NCBI GenBank assembly: GCA_937121005.1
Contig: CAKZKB010000467.1
Location: 1 to 7,666 of the forward strand
DNA from: an uncultured cyanobacterium
GTDB taxonomy: Bacteria > Cyanobacteriota > Cyanobacteriia > Cyanobacteriales > Geitlerinemataceae
Direction: 5' to 3'
Length of the DNA stretch: 7,666 nt
This document shows positions 1 to 5,576 of this stretch, one piece after another. The notes beneath the pieces were generated by a model. The model searched no databases, was not told the origin of the DNA, and saw only the letters and a program-made list of their open reading frames with translations. Both the position numbers and the translations under genes were made by a program. Positions within the stretch are counted from its first letter, which is position 1. Each line of letters opens with the position of its first letter.

Positions 1-285
1 ATTATTGCTCGCATCGATCCGATGACAGGGGATGTCACCAATGCCACGTTCCTTTCGGCTTTACTTTCTAATGGCAATAGTAACACGCTAGAGGTTACGA
101 ATCTCAACTTTAGCGGGTCGAATGTTGTGGTGGAAGCACAATCGTTCTTCTCGCCGCGTATGACCGATACTACTGCTTTTGAAAATACCGGCCCCGACAC
201 CACCTCTCCGTTCGACTACGAAATCGAATTTACCTCAGATCTCAGCGAAGCGGTGCGGGCCGAAGCACCCGGTTTTACGGGTTAG
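1..285 (+). CDS. C-terminal part of an uncharacterised, probably extracellular repeat protein (5' end outside window)
   Basis: The frame is open from base 1 to a TAG at 283-285, giving 94 residues with no start, so this is the 3' end of a longer gene; the ATG at 22 is probably internal. The residues are rich in N, T, S, D and F and poor in K and cysteine. They contain a segment IARIDPMTGDVTNATF followed by LSNGNSNTLEVTNLNFSG, which reads like beta-strand repeats of secreted or propeller-like cyanobacterial surface proteins. No catalytic motif, membrane segment or anchoring signal is visible in this part. It is the only large gene on the plus strand and converges towards the minus-strand genes. 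Extracellular location is inferred from composition alone. The family is not recognised. Confidence 0.6.
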   Translation: MIARIDPMTGDVTNATFLSALLSNGNSNTLEVTNLNFSGSNVVVEAQSFFSPRMTDTTAFENTGPDTTSPFDYEIEFTSDLSEAVRAEAPGFTG

Positions 286-523
286 AATGAGAAGGACGAT
301 CGTCTGTCGGTGTTGGTCGATGTAGAGAGCCATGGCAGCGCGATCGTCGAACTATTCTGAGGATATCGCATTTCTCCCTACTGTTCTCGGGCAATTCTAC
401 TGTAGTCGATCTCAACTCGGCCGCAACTTTGAGGGAAGTTAGCACCTTGTATTCGATTCTATCTCTGGAAGTCAAGCGGCGACCCGTTTTGATAGAACTA
501 ACGGATTCAGCAGGTGCTTTGCC

Positions 524-667
524 ATGTCTTCCCAAGTCTATCATCAAGCCTTCAGCATTGTCCTGGTCGCGATCGTCAACTTCGTCTCTCCTAGCGTAGC
601 AGCTACCGAGTGTCCCTGCGACAGCGAAGATGGTTGTCTTGTCCACTGTCCGACGGTTGCGGACTGA
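524..667 (+). CDS. Candidate tiny exported peptide with four cysteines (47 aa)
   Basis: A 47-codon ORF runs from ATG at 524 to TGA at 665-667. AGGTG at 512-516, seven bases upstream, could be a weak Shine-Dalgarno. No ATG or GTG lies between the in-frame stop at 440 and this ATG. Residues 9-27 form a hydrophobic stretch (AFSIVLVAIVNFVSPSVAA) ending in V-A-A, a good signal-peptidase I site. The remaining 20 residues are acidic with the pattern C-P-C-x5-C-x3-C (Cys30, 32, 38, 42), suiting disulfides or metal binding. The N-region has no Lys or Arg, which weakens the signal-peptide call. The ORF ends 13 bp before the convergent Uma2 gene. No family is recognised, and a chance ORF is possible. 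Export is inferred. Confidence 0.35.
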   Translation: MSSQVYHQAFSIVLVAIVNFVSPSVAATECPCDSEDGCLVHCPTVAD

Positions 668-680
668 AGAATTAACAATA

Positions 681-1232
681 TTATGCGATCGCCTGTCGAA
701 ACTCCCGCAACGCGATCGCATGATTTTCCAGGTTCAAACAGCGATCGAACAGTTCCATATCCAGTCCGGGTAGCAGTCGCGAGTTGTCAATAGACTCGTA
801 ACCGCTATCTGTGAGTGCAAACAAAGCGAGTTCGCCTGTTTGCCAAATCCACACTTCTGGAATTTGCAGCCGCTTGTAGGCTTCGAGTTTGTCAATTCCA
901 CCACTGGTCACAACCACTTCCACCGCCAAGTCCGGTCGATCGCGATCGCGGTACAATTCATAAGATTCGTCGGCTTCTCGTTTCACGGACTCTGCTTCGC
1001 TTTCTAGGGTCATCGAACCCGTTGGCGTAAAGTCAAACCCTTTCATTTCTAAATACGTTTCAATTAAAGCAGCGATTCGCTTCTTAATAATTTCGTGCTG
1101 TCTTCCCGGCATTTTGCGAATTTCTAACACTCCAGACAAAAAAGCCAGCCGAATACCGGGACGATCGAGTAGTCGTTCGACGGATTTAAACTCTCGCCAC
1201 GTCAAGCGATCGACTAAAATGGGTTCGGTCAT
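681..1232 (-). CDS. Uma2 family (DUF820) restriction-endonuclease-fold protein
   Basis: The product (183 aa from ATG at 1232) belongs to the Uma2 family, a PD-(D/E)XK nuclease fold greatly expanded in cyanobacteria and often found alone or beside mobile DNA; the cellular role of most members is unknown. From that ATG, visible landmarks are a LSGVLEI strand near residues 32-38, a conserved QHE near 45-47, a KREADES segment near 84-90, the core PDLAVEVVVTSGGIDKLEAY (residues 100-119, with Asp101, Glu105 and Lys115 as likely catalytic residues), and IPEVWIWQ near 124-131. Length is normal for the family. The frame extends four codons further to a TTG at 1244, but that TTG lies inside a heptamer repeat, so the ATG is preferred. 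No obvious Shine-Dalgarno precedes it. It appears intact. Confidence 0.88.
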   Translation of the reverse strand: MTEPILVDRLTWREFKSVERLLDRPGIRLAFLSGVLEIRKMPGRQHEIIKKRIAALIETYLEMKGFDFTPTGSMTLESEAESVKREADESYELYRDRDRPDLAVEVVVTSGGIDKLEAYKRLQIPEVWIWQTGELALFALTDSGYESIDNSRLLPGLDMELFDRCLNLENHAIALREFRQAIA

Positions 1233-1234
1233 TT

Positions 1235-1259
1235 CAATGAACAATGAGCAATGAGCAAT
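1235..1259 (-). repeat. Short heptamer tandem repeat (3.6 copies of ATTGYTC)
   Basis: Read on the minus strand, units ATTGCTC, ATTGCTC and ATTGTTC are followed by a partial ATTG. The array begins after GTATTG and runs into GAAATG, the start codon of the Uma2 gene. The same unit with the same flanks appears 7.6 times at 6933-6985. It belongs to the short tandemly repeated repetitive (STRR) type known from filamentous cyanobacteria. Confidence 0.8.
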
Positions 1260-1262
1260 ACT

Positions 1263-1295
1263 GGTGTAGAAACCCGGTTTTTTGCTTGACCTAAA
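1263..1295. repeat. Short derivative of the AGAAACCCGGTTTCT inverted-repeat element
   Basis: GGTGTAGAAACCCGGTTTT (1263-1281) matches the left end of the element at 3325-3409, and TGCTTGACCTAAA (1283-1295) matches its right end with one base missing. The roughly 50 bp between these ends in the larger copy are absent here. It lies between the Uma2 gene and leuA. Confidence 0.6.
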
Positions 1296-1320
1296 CTGGC
1301 AAGCGATCGACCGATCGAAT

Positions 1321-1358
1321 GGAGTCGCCTCAATTCTCGCCGAACTGAGAACGACTCC
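1321..1358 (-). terminator. Hairpin downstream of leuA, possible terminator without a U-tract
   Basis: GGAGTCG (1321-1327) pairs with CGACTCC (1352-1358). CTCA (1329-1332) with TGAG (1346-1349) and TTC with GAA (1334-1336 with 1342-1344) extend the stem inwards. It lies 18 bp after the leuA stop. There is no T-run on the minus strand beyond it, so it may end transcription weakly or only protect the 3' end. Confidence 0.45.
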
Positions 1359-1375
1359 GCCAAGCCAGAGAAAAG

Positions 1376-2980
1376 TTACACCTTCGCCGTTGCTTTTACC
1401 TTGCGTTCCTCGTTTTCTTGTAACGTCGCATACAAACGGTTGAGAGCGTTGACGTAAGCGCGAGCCGAGGCCACAATAATATCGGTATCGGCCGAATGTC
1501 CCGAAAAAATGCGATCGCCGTGTTGCAGGCGGATCGTCACTTCCCCGATCGCGTCAATTCCGTCTGTCACCGACTGCACGGAATATTCGATCAACTCGTT
1601 AGGAATGTTGACCACCCGATTGATGGCTTTATAAACCGCATCCACCGGGCCAGTTCCGATCGCCGCATCCATCAATTCTTCACCCGTTGGCGTTCGCAGC
1701 GATACCGTCGCCGTCGGCCGGGCCTTGTCGCCACAAGAGACTTGCACCAATTCCAAGCGGAACAGTTCGGGGACTTTTTGGATGCGATCGTTGACGATCG
1801 CCTCTAAATCCCAATCGGTAATCTCTTTCTTTTTGTCGGCAAGTTCCTTAAAGGTCAAAAAGGCTTTATTGAGGTTATCTTCTGACAGTTCAAACCCCAA
1901 CTCCAATAAGCGATTTTTGAACGCATGGCGACCCGAGTGCTTGCCGAGCACGATTTGATTGGCATTCAAACCGATAGACTCGGCATCCATAATTTCGTAG
2001 GTGAGCTTGTTTTTCAACACGCCATCTTGATGGATACCGGACTCGTGCGCGAACGCATTGGCACCGACGATCGCCTTATTGGGTTGTACCAACATTCCCG
2101 TCAAATTCGACACCAACCGCGAGCTTTTGTAGATCTCTTGGGTGTGAATTTGCGTTAGTGCTTCTTCCGACTCCGCCGGACGACCTAAAAAGGGATTGTA
2201 ATACTGACGGCGGACGTGCAATGCCATCACCAACTCTTCTAACGCCGCATTTCCGGCTCGTTCGCCAATCCCGTTAATCGTACATTCGAGTTGGCGAGCC
2301 CCGTTTTTCACAGCCTCTAAAAAGTTAGCAACCGCCATCCCCAAATCGTTGTGACCGTGTACCGAAATAATGGCGCGATCGATGTTGGGAACGTTTTCTT
2401 TGATGCCGCGAATTAAGGCTCCAAACTCGGCCGGCGTGGTATAACCAACCGTATCGGGAATGTTAACCGTTGTCGCTCCCGCGTCGATAACCCGCTCCAA
2501 TACTTGATACATGAATTCGGGATCCGATCGCCCCGCGTCTTCGGGGGAAAACTCCACGTCGTCCGTAAACGACTTGGCATACGCCACCATTTCCGGGGCA
2601 ATTTCTAACACCTCTTCCCGCGTCTTTTTCAACTTGTACTGCAAGTGAATGTCAGACGTGGCGATAAAGGTATGAATGCGACCTTTGGCGGCGGGTTTAA
2701 TGGCTTCGGCGGCGGCTTTGATGTCTTCTTTTCTGGCTCGTGCCAAGCTACAGATCGTGGGGCCATTTTCCGTCCCCACCGCTTGCGCGATGCGCTGGAT
2801 GGCGTTAAAATCTCCTTGGCTGGCAAAGGCGAATCCGGCTTCGATAACATCCACGTTCAAGCGAGCCAGTTGGCGAGCCACGAGCAGCTTCTCATCCACG
2901 TTGAGGGTAGCTCCGGGACATTGTTCGCCGTCGCGAAGGGTAGTATCGAAGATGATGATGCGATCGTGCGGGTGGCTCAT
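1376..2980 (-). CDS. leuA: 2-isopropylmalate synthase
   Basis: LeuA condenses acetyl-CoA with 2-oxoisovalerate to 2-isopropylmalate, the first committed step of leucine synthesis in the cytoplasm. The 534-aa product has the usual two-part layout. The N-terminal HMGL-like TIM barrel carries FDTTLRDGEQCPG (residues 11-23, Arg16 and metal ligand Asp17), the metal-binding HGHND at 208-212, GIGERAGNAALEE at 237-249, and AHESGIHQDG at 311-320. The C-terminal LeuA regulatory domain (about 390-515) includes ATVSLRTPTGEELMDAA and GTGPVDAVYKA, the region that binds leucine for feedback inhibition. Length fits LeuA1-type enzymes. The frame stays open upstream to 3199, but ATG at 2980 is the clear start: homology begins there and AGGAGGAGG lies 10 bases before it. 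It is not obviously in an operon. Confidence 0.97.
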   Translation of the reverse strand: MSHPHDRIIIFDTTLRDGEQCPGATLNVDEKLLVARQLARLNVDVIEAGFAFASQGDFNAIQRIAQAVGTENGPTICSLARARKEDIKAAAEAIKPAAKGRIHTFIATSDIHLQYKLKKTREEVLEIAPEMVAYAKSFTDDVEFSPEDAGRSDPEFMYQVLERVIDAGATTVNIPDTVGYTTPAEFGALIRGIKENVPNIDRAIISVHGHNDLGMAVANFLEAVKNGARQLECTINGIGERAGNAALEELVMALHVRRQYYNPFLGRPAESEEALTQIHTQEIYKSSRLVSNLTGMLVQPNKAIVGANAFAHESGIHQDGVLKNKLTYEIMDAESIGLNANQIVLGKHSGRHAFKNRLLELGFELSEDNLNKAFLTFKELADKKKEITDWDLEAIVNDRIQKVPELFRLELVQVSCGDKARPTATVSLRTPTGEELMDAAIGTGPVDAVYKAINRVVNIPNELIEYSVQSVTDGIDAIGEVTIRLQHGDRIFSGHSADTDIIVASARAYVNALNRLYATLQENEERKVKATAKV

Positions 2981-2990
2981 GTTGGAGATT

Positions 2991-2999
2991 CCTCCTCCT
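2991..2999 (-). promoter_or_regulatory. Strong Shine-Dalgarno of leuA
   Basis: The minus strand reads AGGAGGAGG, ending 10 bases before the ATG at 2980. It is the strongest ribosome-binding site in the window and decides the start of leuA over the longer open frame. Confidence 0.85.
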
Positions 3000-3016
3000 G
3001 TAGTACGAGTAGTATG

Positions 3017-3046
3017 ACTGTAGCAGATGGAGCGGCAGTTTGTCGA
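3017..3046 (-). promoter_or_regulatory. Putative leuA promoter
   Basis: On the minus strand, TCGACA (3041-3046) is followed after 18 bp by TACAGT (3017-3022), with TGC just before the -10 forming an extended -10. This would give a leader of about 30 nt carrying the Shine-Dalgarno. It was found by eye and matches the sigma-70 consensus only partly. Confidence 0.35.
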
Positions 3047-3177
3047 GATGGTTTTGCGGGTGGCAACACCGACCTCGAACAATGGAAAACTGGCAAACGT
3101 CCTGGAAGTCTCGAAATTTCGTAGGGATTGCGTTTGTTGGGGTACGTGCTTCCACCCAACTCCCCCTAATACTCTAG

Positions 3178-3201
3178 GCGAACGATCGCCAAAAGTCAAG
3201 C
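3178..3201. repeat. 24-bp dispersed repeat, copy 1
   Basis: GCGAACGATCGCCAAAAGTC followed by AAGC matches 4281-4304 at 23 of 24 positions; only C/T at position 13 differs. Each copy is followed downstream by ATTCAGGTGTC (3301-3311 here, 4318-4328 for the other). Confidence 0.7.
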
Positions 3202-3324
3202 TGCTTCGCTCATTTTGACAAGCTCAGTGCGAAGAAAATCTATCAATTTTTCCCAAAATCCAAATTGGCAGCGATCGTCTTCCATAAATCATGAGTAACT
3301 ATTCAGGTGTCCGATCGCGCCTCG

Positions 3325-3409
3325 GGTGTAGAAACCCGGTTTCTCAAAGGATAGACTCGAATTTTATCTGGCTATCTGCCAGAAACCGGGTTTCTTGCTT
3401 GCACCTAAA
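3325..3409. repeat. 85-bp inverted-repeat (MITE-like) element
   Basis: AGAAACCCGGTTTCT (3330-3344) and AGAAACCGGGTTTCT (3381-3395) are exact 15-bp inverted repeats. Each arm is also nearly self-palindromic around a central base. Outer ends GGTGT and GCACC (3402-3405 region) also oppose each other. It contains no ORF and lies after the DUF5615 gene. A reduced relative is at 1263-1295. Nonautonomous mobility is inferred; no target duplication was identified. Confidence 0.6.
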
Positions 3410-3434
3410 TGCTTCCCTACTTTAGCATACCACG

Positions 3435-3785
3435 CTACCCCCCTGAATGGTTACAATCATGATAAAGCAAGCAGGGATAAAGTCTCATCCTCGTAAAACA
3501 ATTCGATCTAAACTCCCGACGCAGCAAATTTTCAACTTGTAATGTCGAACAGTTTCCAAGGCGCAGCCAAATAACTTTCGGTGGATTTCCCAATACTAAG
3601 CCCAGATCGTGCATATCAGCATCTTTCGAGACGATGATTAAATTGTTGTCTTTTACATAATCCCAAACGATTGGGTCAATTGTCGCTTTCATGCCCCCAT
3701 CTCGAAGGTGAAGCGAGTTTGGGAAAAGCTCGCTCAAACGGTTTGGTAATTTAGGCGATAGATTTTCATCAAAAAGTAGCTTCAT
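3435..3785 (-). CDS. DUF5615 family PIN-like protein (toxin-like), C-terminus apparently frameshifted
   Basis: Residues 1-93 match the DUF5615 (Mut7-C-like PIN fold) family, usually the presumed ribonuclease toxin paired with a DUF433 protein. Visible motifs are MKLLFDENLSP (acidic Asp6, Glu7), LRDGG (Asp29), IIVSKDADMHD at 50-60 (Asp55, Asp57), and PPKVIWLRLGNCST at 68-81. After ...LLRREFR the annotated frame gives a cysteine- and histidine-rich tail unlike the family. A different frame gives IELFYEDETLSLLALS and stops at 3457-3459, giving a 109-aa protein if one base is restored near 3507-3509. The start overlaps the DUF433 stop by ATGA. The gene has either a real one-base deletion or a sequencing error. 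Acidic PIN residues are all upstream of the shift. Confidence 0.85.
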   Translation of the reverse strand: MKLLFDENLSPKLPNRLSELFPNSLHLRDGGMKATIDPIVWDYVKDNNLIIVSKDADMHDLGLVLGNPPKVIWLRLGNCSTLQVENLLRREFRSNCFTRMRLYPCLLYHDCNHSGG

Positions 3786-4012
3786 GCGGATCGTGGGGCG
3801 CTCGTAAACCGCCGCTCGCGGTCAGCAGCATAAGCAATGCAGGCTTTTAAATCTTCTCGCGTCAAATCGGGGAAATCATCGAGAATTTCTGCTTCGCTCA
3901 TCTCGGAAGCTAGGTACGCGAGCACTTCATAGACTGTAATACGCAAGCCACGGACGCAAGGCTTACCACCCCGTTTTTCAGGCTCAATTGTAATGATGTC
4001 TCGGTAGTTCAT
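3782..4012 (-). CDS. DUF433 domain protein, antitoxin-like
   Basis: The 76-aa product is a full-length DUF433 protein, a small winged-helix or HTH-like family common in cyanobacteria and usually encoded immediately before a DUF5615 gene. Motifs include IITIEPEKRGGKPCVRGLRI (residues 6-25), ITVYEVLAYLASEMSEAEIL (25-44), and DFPDLTREDLKACIAYAADR (46-65). The TGA stop overlaps the ATG of the DUF5615 gene in ATGA, so the two are probably translationally coupled. A good promoter lies 33 bp upstream. DNA binding and autorepression are inferred from family context and are not shown by the sequence. The protein appears intact. Confidence 0.88.
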   Translation of the reverse strand: MNYRDIITIEPEKRGGKPCVRGLRITVYEVLAYLASEMSEAEILDDFPDLTREDLKACIAYAADRERRFTSAPRSA

Positions 4013-4044
4013 AAACTGGCATGAGGGAGAAATGTCTACTTAGC

Positions 4045-4073
4045 ATTATATTGAAAACTTTTGCTGCCCCCAA
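4045..4073 (-). promoter_or_regulatory. Putative promoter of the DUF433-DUF5615 pair
   Basis: The minus strand has a perfect TATAAT (4045-4050) 17 bp after TTGGGG (4068-4073). Transcription would begin near 4038, giving a leader of about 25 nt before the ATG at 4012. The -10 is the best in the window; the -35 matches only TTG. Confidence 0.55.
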
Positions 4074-4130
4074 AGTGCAGAAGACTTTTAGAGCTTACCT
4101 GCAATGCGATCTCCAAGCTGTTGGGGTCAG

Positions 4131-4180
4131 CACAGGGTTAGGCCGGGAAACCTTCAACGATAAGTTGAATTAATCCTGTG
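4131..4180. other. 50-nt branched inverted repeat, possible structured RNA or relic element
   Basis: CACAGGGTTA (4131-4140) pairs with TAATCCTGTG (4171-4180) over 10 positions with one G-U. Inside, TTCAAC (4153-4158) pairs with GTTGAA (4164-4169) around GATAA. The 12 nt GGCCGGGAAACC (4141-4152) lies on one side. I recognise no known riboswitch or intron domain. The element is upstream of, and outside, the DUF433 promoter. Confidence 0.4.
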
Positions 4181-4280
4181 TGTGGTACGTTCGCTATTGT
4201 TAACACACCTTTGGACTTCCCTCTGGGCGCGGCGGAAGGCGATCGCCGTGACGTGGAAGGGGGGACGACTAGATGTTACC

Positions 4281-4304
4281 GCGAACGATCGCTAAAAGTC
4301 AAGC
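4281..4304. repeat. 24-bp dispersed repeat, copy 2
   Basis: GCGAACGATCGCTAAAAGTC followed by AAGC matches 3178-3201 at 23 of 24 positions. ATTCAGGTGTC follows after only 13 bp here, against about 100 bp in the other copy, suggesting the same composite repeat with different internal content. Confidence 0.7.
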
Positions 4305-4336
4305 AAACTCTGTCAGAATTCAGGTGTCTTGGTAGT

Positions 4337-4353
4337 GGGAGCATCTTGCTCCC
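4337..4353. repeat. GGGAGCA-TCT-TGCTCCC palindrome downstream of the protease gene
   Basis: A perfect 7-bp stem with a 3-base loop lies 16 bp after the protease gene stop. A similar palindrome recurs in many cyanobacterial genomes as a dispersed repeat (recalled, not searched). No T-run follows on the minus strand, so it is at best a weak terminator or an mRNA-end stabiliser. Confidence 0.5.
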
Positions 4354-4369
4354 GGACTCGAACAAACTG

Positions 4370-4981
4370 TTACTCCCCACGCCAAGTAAAAATAATCTGT
4401 TTGTCTGCTTGTCGAAATTCGATATTGAACTTGTCGAAAACAACTTCTCTGCCTAACAGCAGTTGGTCTCCACCGACATCGCTTTGTAGCCAAGCAACGG
4501 GAGCGACAAAGGTACGATCGTCGATCGTCATTTCTAGGTTGCGGGTGACGTATTCGACCGTTCCCCCAATGGTTTGAGCCTTCAACGAGGTTTCTGACTC
4601 GGCAATATTGAGTCCCAGTTCTCGCCCTAACTTCCACGAAATTAGACTGAGTTCTGCTCCCGAATCAACGAGCATGGTTGCGGTCATTTCCTGATGAGGC
4701 GACCTGAGAATGACGTGATAGTTGGGTTGCCATTGGCTGGGAGAAACATTACTAAACCAGATCGATAAAATCTGTCGGAAAGCAGTATGTTTGGGCACGA
4801 GATAAATAGCAAAGTCTTCTCCCGATCGCTCGGCCATTTCGCAGGTTTCTAAAAGGCGATCGCCAACGGCAAGCAGACCGCGATCGTTGTAAGCCACATA
4901 GCGATCGCGATACTGCTCGATGAGCATTCGCCGATTGCGATTTAACCACTCTAGAGCCGCTTGGCGTTGTTGTGCGTCCAT
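4370..4981 (-). CDS. Retropepsin-like aspartyl protease with DUF5678-like N-terminus
   Basis: The 203-aa product has two parts. Residues 10-63 (WLNRNRRMLIEQYRDRYVAY ... FAIYLVP) resemble DUF5678, a small domain of unknown function. Residues about 88-200 form a single-copy retropepsin fold: MLVDSGAELSLI (103-114) carries the catalytic Asp106-Ser-Gly, and LLLGREVVFDKFNIEF (174-189) is the typical second conserved segment. Such proteins would act as dimers because each chain supplies one aspartate. No signal peptide or membrane segment is seen, so a cytoplasmic place is likely. It lies 40 bp after the NYN gene in the same direction. Substrates are unknown. The DUF5678 assignment is from memory of the family pattern. 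Confidence 0.85.
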   Translation of the reverse strand: MDAQQRQAALEWLNRNRRMLIEQYRDRYVAYNDRGLLAVGDRLLETCEMAERSGEDFAIYLVPKHTAFRQILSIWFSNVSPSQWQPNYHVILRSPHQEMTATMLVDSGAELSLISWKLGRELGLNIAESETSLKAQTIGGTVEYVTRNLEMTIDDRTFVAPVAWLQSDVGGDQLLLGREVVFDKFNIEFRQADKQIIFTWRGE

Positions 4982-4983
4982 TC

Positions 4984-5013
4984 TCTATAGAAAAGTTGCG
5001 ATTCCCCTGTCGA
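4984..5013 (-). promoter_or_regulatory. Putative promoter abutting the protease start codon
   Basis: On the minus strand TCGACA (5008-5013) is followed after 18 bp by TATAGA (4984-4989), which ends only two bases before the ATG at 4981. Transcription from it would start at or just inside the start codon, so the mRNA would be leaderless. Both boxes are partial consensus matches seen by eye. Confidence 0.3.
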
Positions 5014-5021
5014 GAAGCACT

Positions 5022-5546
5022 TTAATAGTCCATCTTCTCAATAAATTTACGGATGTCGTTGAGATCGATATAGCGATCGGTGGCGTTACGCAATTCTCGG
5101 GCGATCATCCCTTCCGTAGAAACGACCGTAATATGGGTATTTTTCGATCGCAGCAACTCGATCGCGCGTTCAAAATCGCCGTCGCCGCTAAATAGAATCA
5201 CGCGATTGTACTGATCGACTGTATTAAACATATCGATGACAATTTCGATATCTAAATTCGCTTTTTGAGAATAGCGGCCCGAATTATCGTCGTAATATTC
5301 TTTGAGGATTTTTGTGCGTACCGTATAGCCCAAACTAATCAGTGCGTCGCGAAAACCCCGTTGGTCTTGAGGATCTTTGAGTCCCGTGTACCAAAACGCA
5401 TTCACAAGCAAACTGCCCGTTTCCTCCTGACGAAAATATTCTAGAACGCGGCGCGGATCGAAAAACCAACCATTTTTTTGTTGGGCGTAGAACATATTGT
5501 TGCCGTCTACGAAAATAGACAGGCGAGCTTTGGCGGCGTAATTCAT
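5022..5546 (-). CDS. LabA-like NYN domain protein
   Basis: The 174-aa product is an NYN-domain protein (PF01936, LabA/DUF88 family), a PIN-like fold expected to be a metal-dependent ribonuclease. The acidic active-site pattern is present: SIFVDGNNMFYA (10-21, Asp14, Asn16), KANLDIEIVIDMF (95-107, Asp99 and Asp105), and FSGDGDFERAIE (119-130, Asp122 and Asp124). The domain spans nearly the whole protein, with no extra C-terminal region. LabA itself is a circadian output regulator in Synechococcus elongatus; whether this copy is an orthologue or one of several paralogues cannot be judged, so no symbol is given. It follows the response regulator by 80 bp with promoter-like sites in between, and precedes the protease gene. 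Confidence 0.9.
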   Translation of the reverse strand: MNYAAKARLSIFVDGNNMFYAQQKNGWFFDPRRVLEYFRQEETGSLLVNAFWYTGLKDPQDQRGFRDALISLGYTVRTKILKEYYDDNSGRYSQKANLDIEIVIDMFNTVDQYNRVILFSGDGDFERAIELLRSKNTHITVVSTEGMIARELRNATDRYIDLNDIRKFIEKMDY

Positions 5547-5576
5547 AGAAAGCTAATAGTGTAAACGGTTAAAATG

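Larger units (their letters stand above)
2981..3434. other. 454-bp intergenic region upstream of leuA with repeats
   Basis: It holds the leuA ribosome-binding site and putative promoter (2991-3046), a repeat at 3178-3201 shared with 4281-4304, a 6-bp inverted repeat CTTCGC/GCGAAG (3204-3209 with 3229-3234), the motif ATTCAGGTGTC (3301-3311), and the inverted-repeat element at 3325-3409. I see no convincing gene in it. Confidence 0.6.
4013..4369. other. 357-bp intergenic region with promoter and repeat fragments
   Basis: Besides the DUF433 promoter (4045-4073) and the branched inverted repeat (4131-4180), it contains a HIP1 site (4239-4246), the second copy of a 24-bp repeat (4281-4304), ATTCAGGTGTC (4318-4328) and a 17-nt palindrome (4337-4353). 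No convincing gene is present. It has the look of accumulated repeat fragments. Confidence 0.55.

Noticed and set aside
275..721. 148-codon open frame on the minus strand
   Set aside because: Arg/Ser-rich with no recognisable motif, overlaps the ends of two supported genes and the small plus ORF, and has no ribosome-binding site; treated as chance.
1233..1244. TTG start for the Uma2 gene
   Set aside because: The four extra codons are translated heptamer repeat; the ATG at 1232 is better.
2645..3124. 159-codon plus-strand frame opposite the leuA start
   Set aside because: Gly/Phe-rich antisense of a conserved coding region; no motif, no independent start signal.
2981..3199. 219-base upstream extension of leuA in frame
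   Set aside because: The extension has no LeuA homology and a strong Shine-Dalgarno sits just before the ATG at 2980.
3204..3234. CTTCGC/GCGAAG inverted repeat as a terminator
   Set aside because: Only six pairs with a 19-base loop, no T-run, and no gene ends next to it.
4178..4456. 92-codon plus-strand frame
   Set aside because: Runs through repeat fragments and into the antisense of the protease gene; no recognisable sequence.
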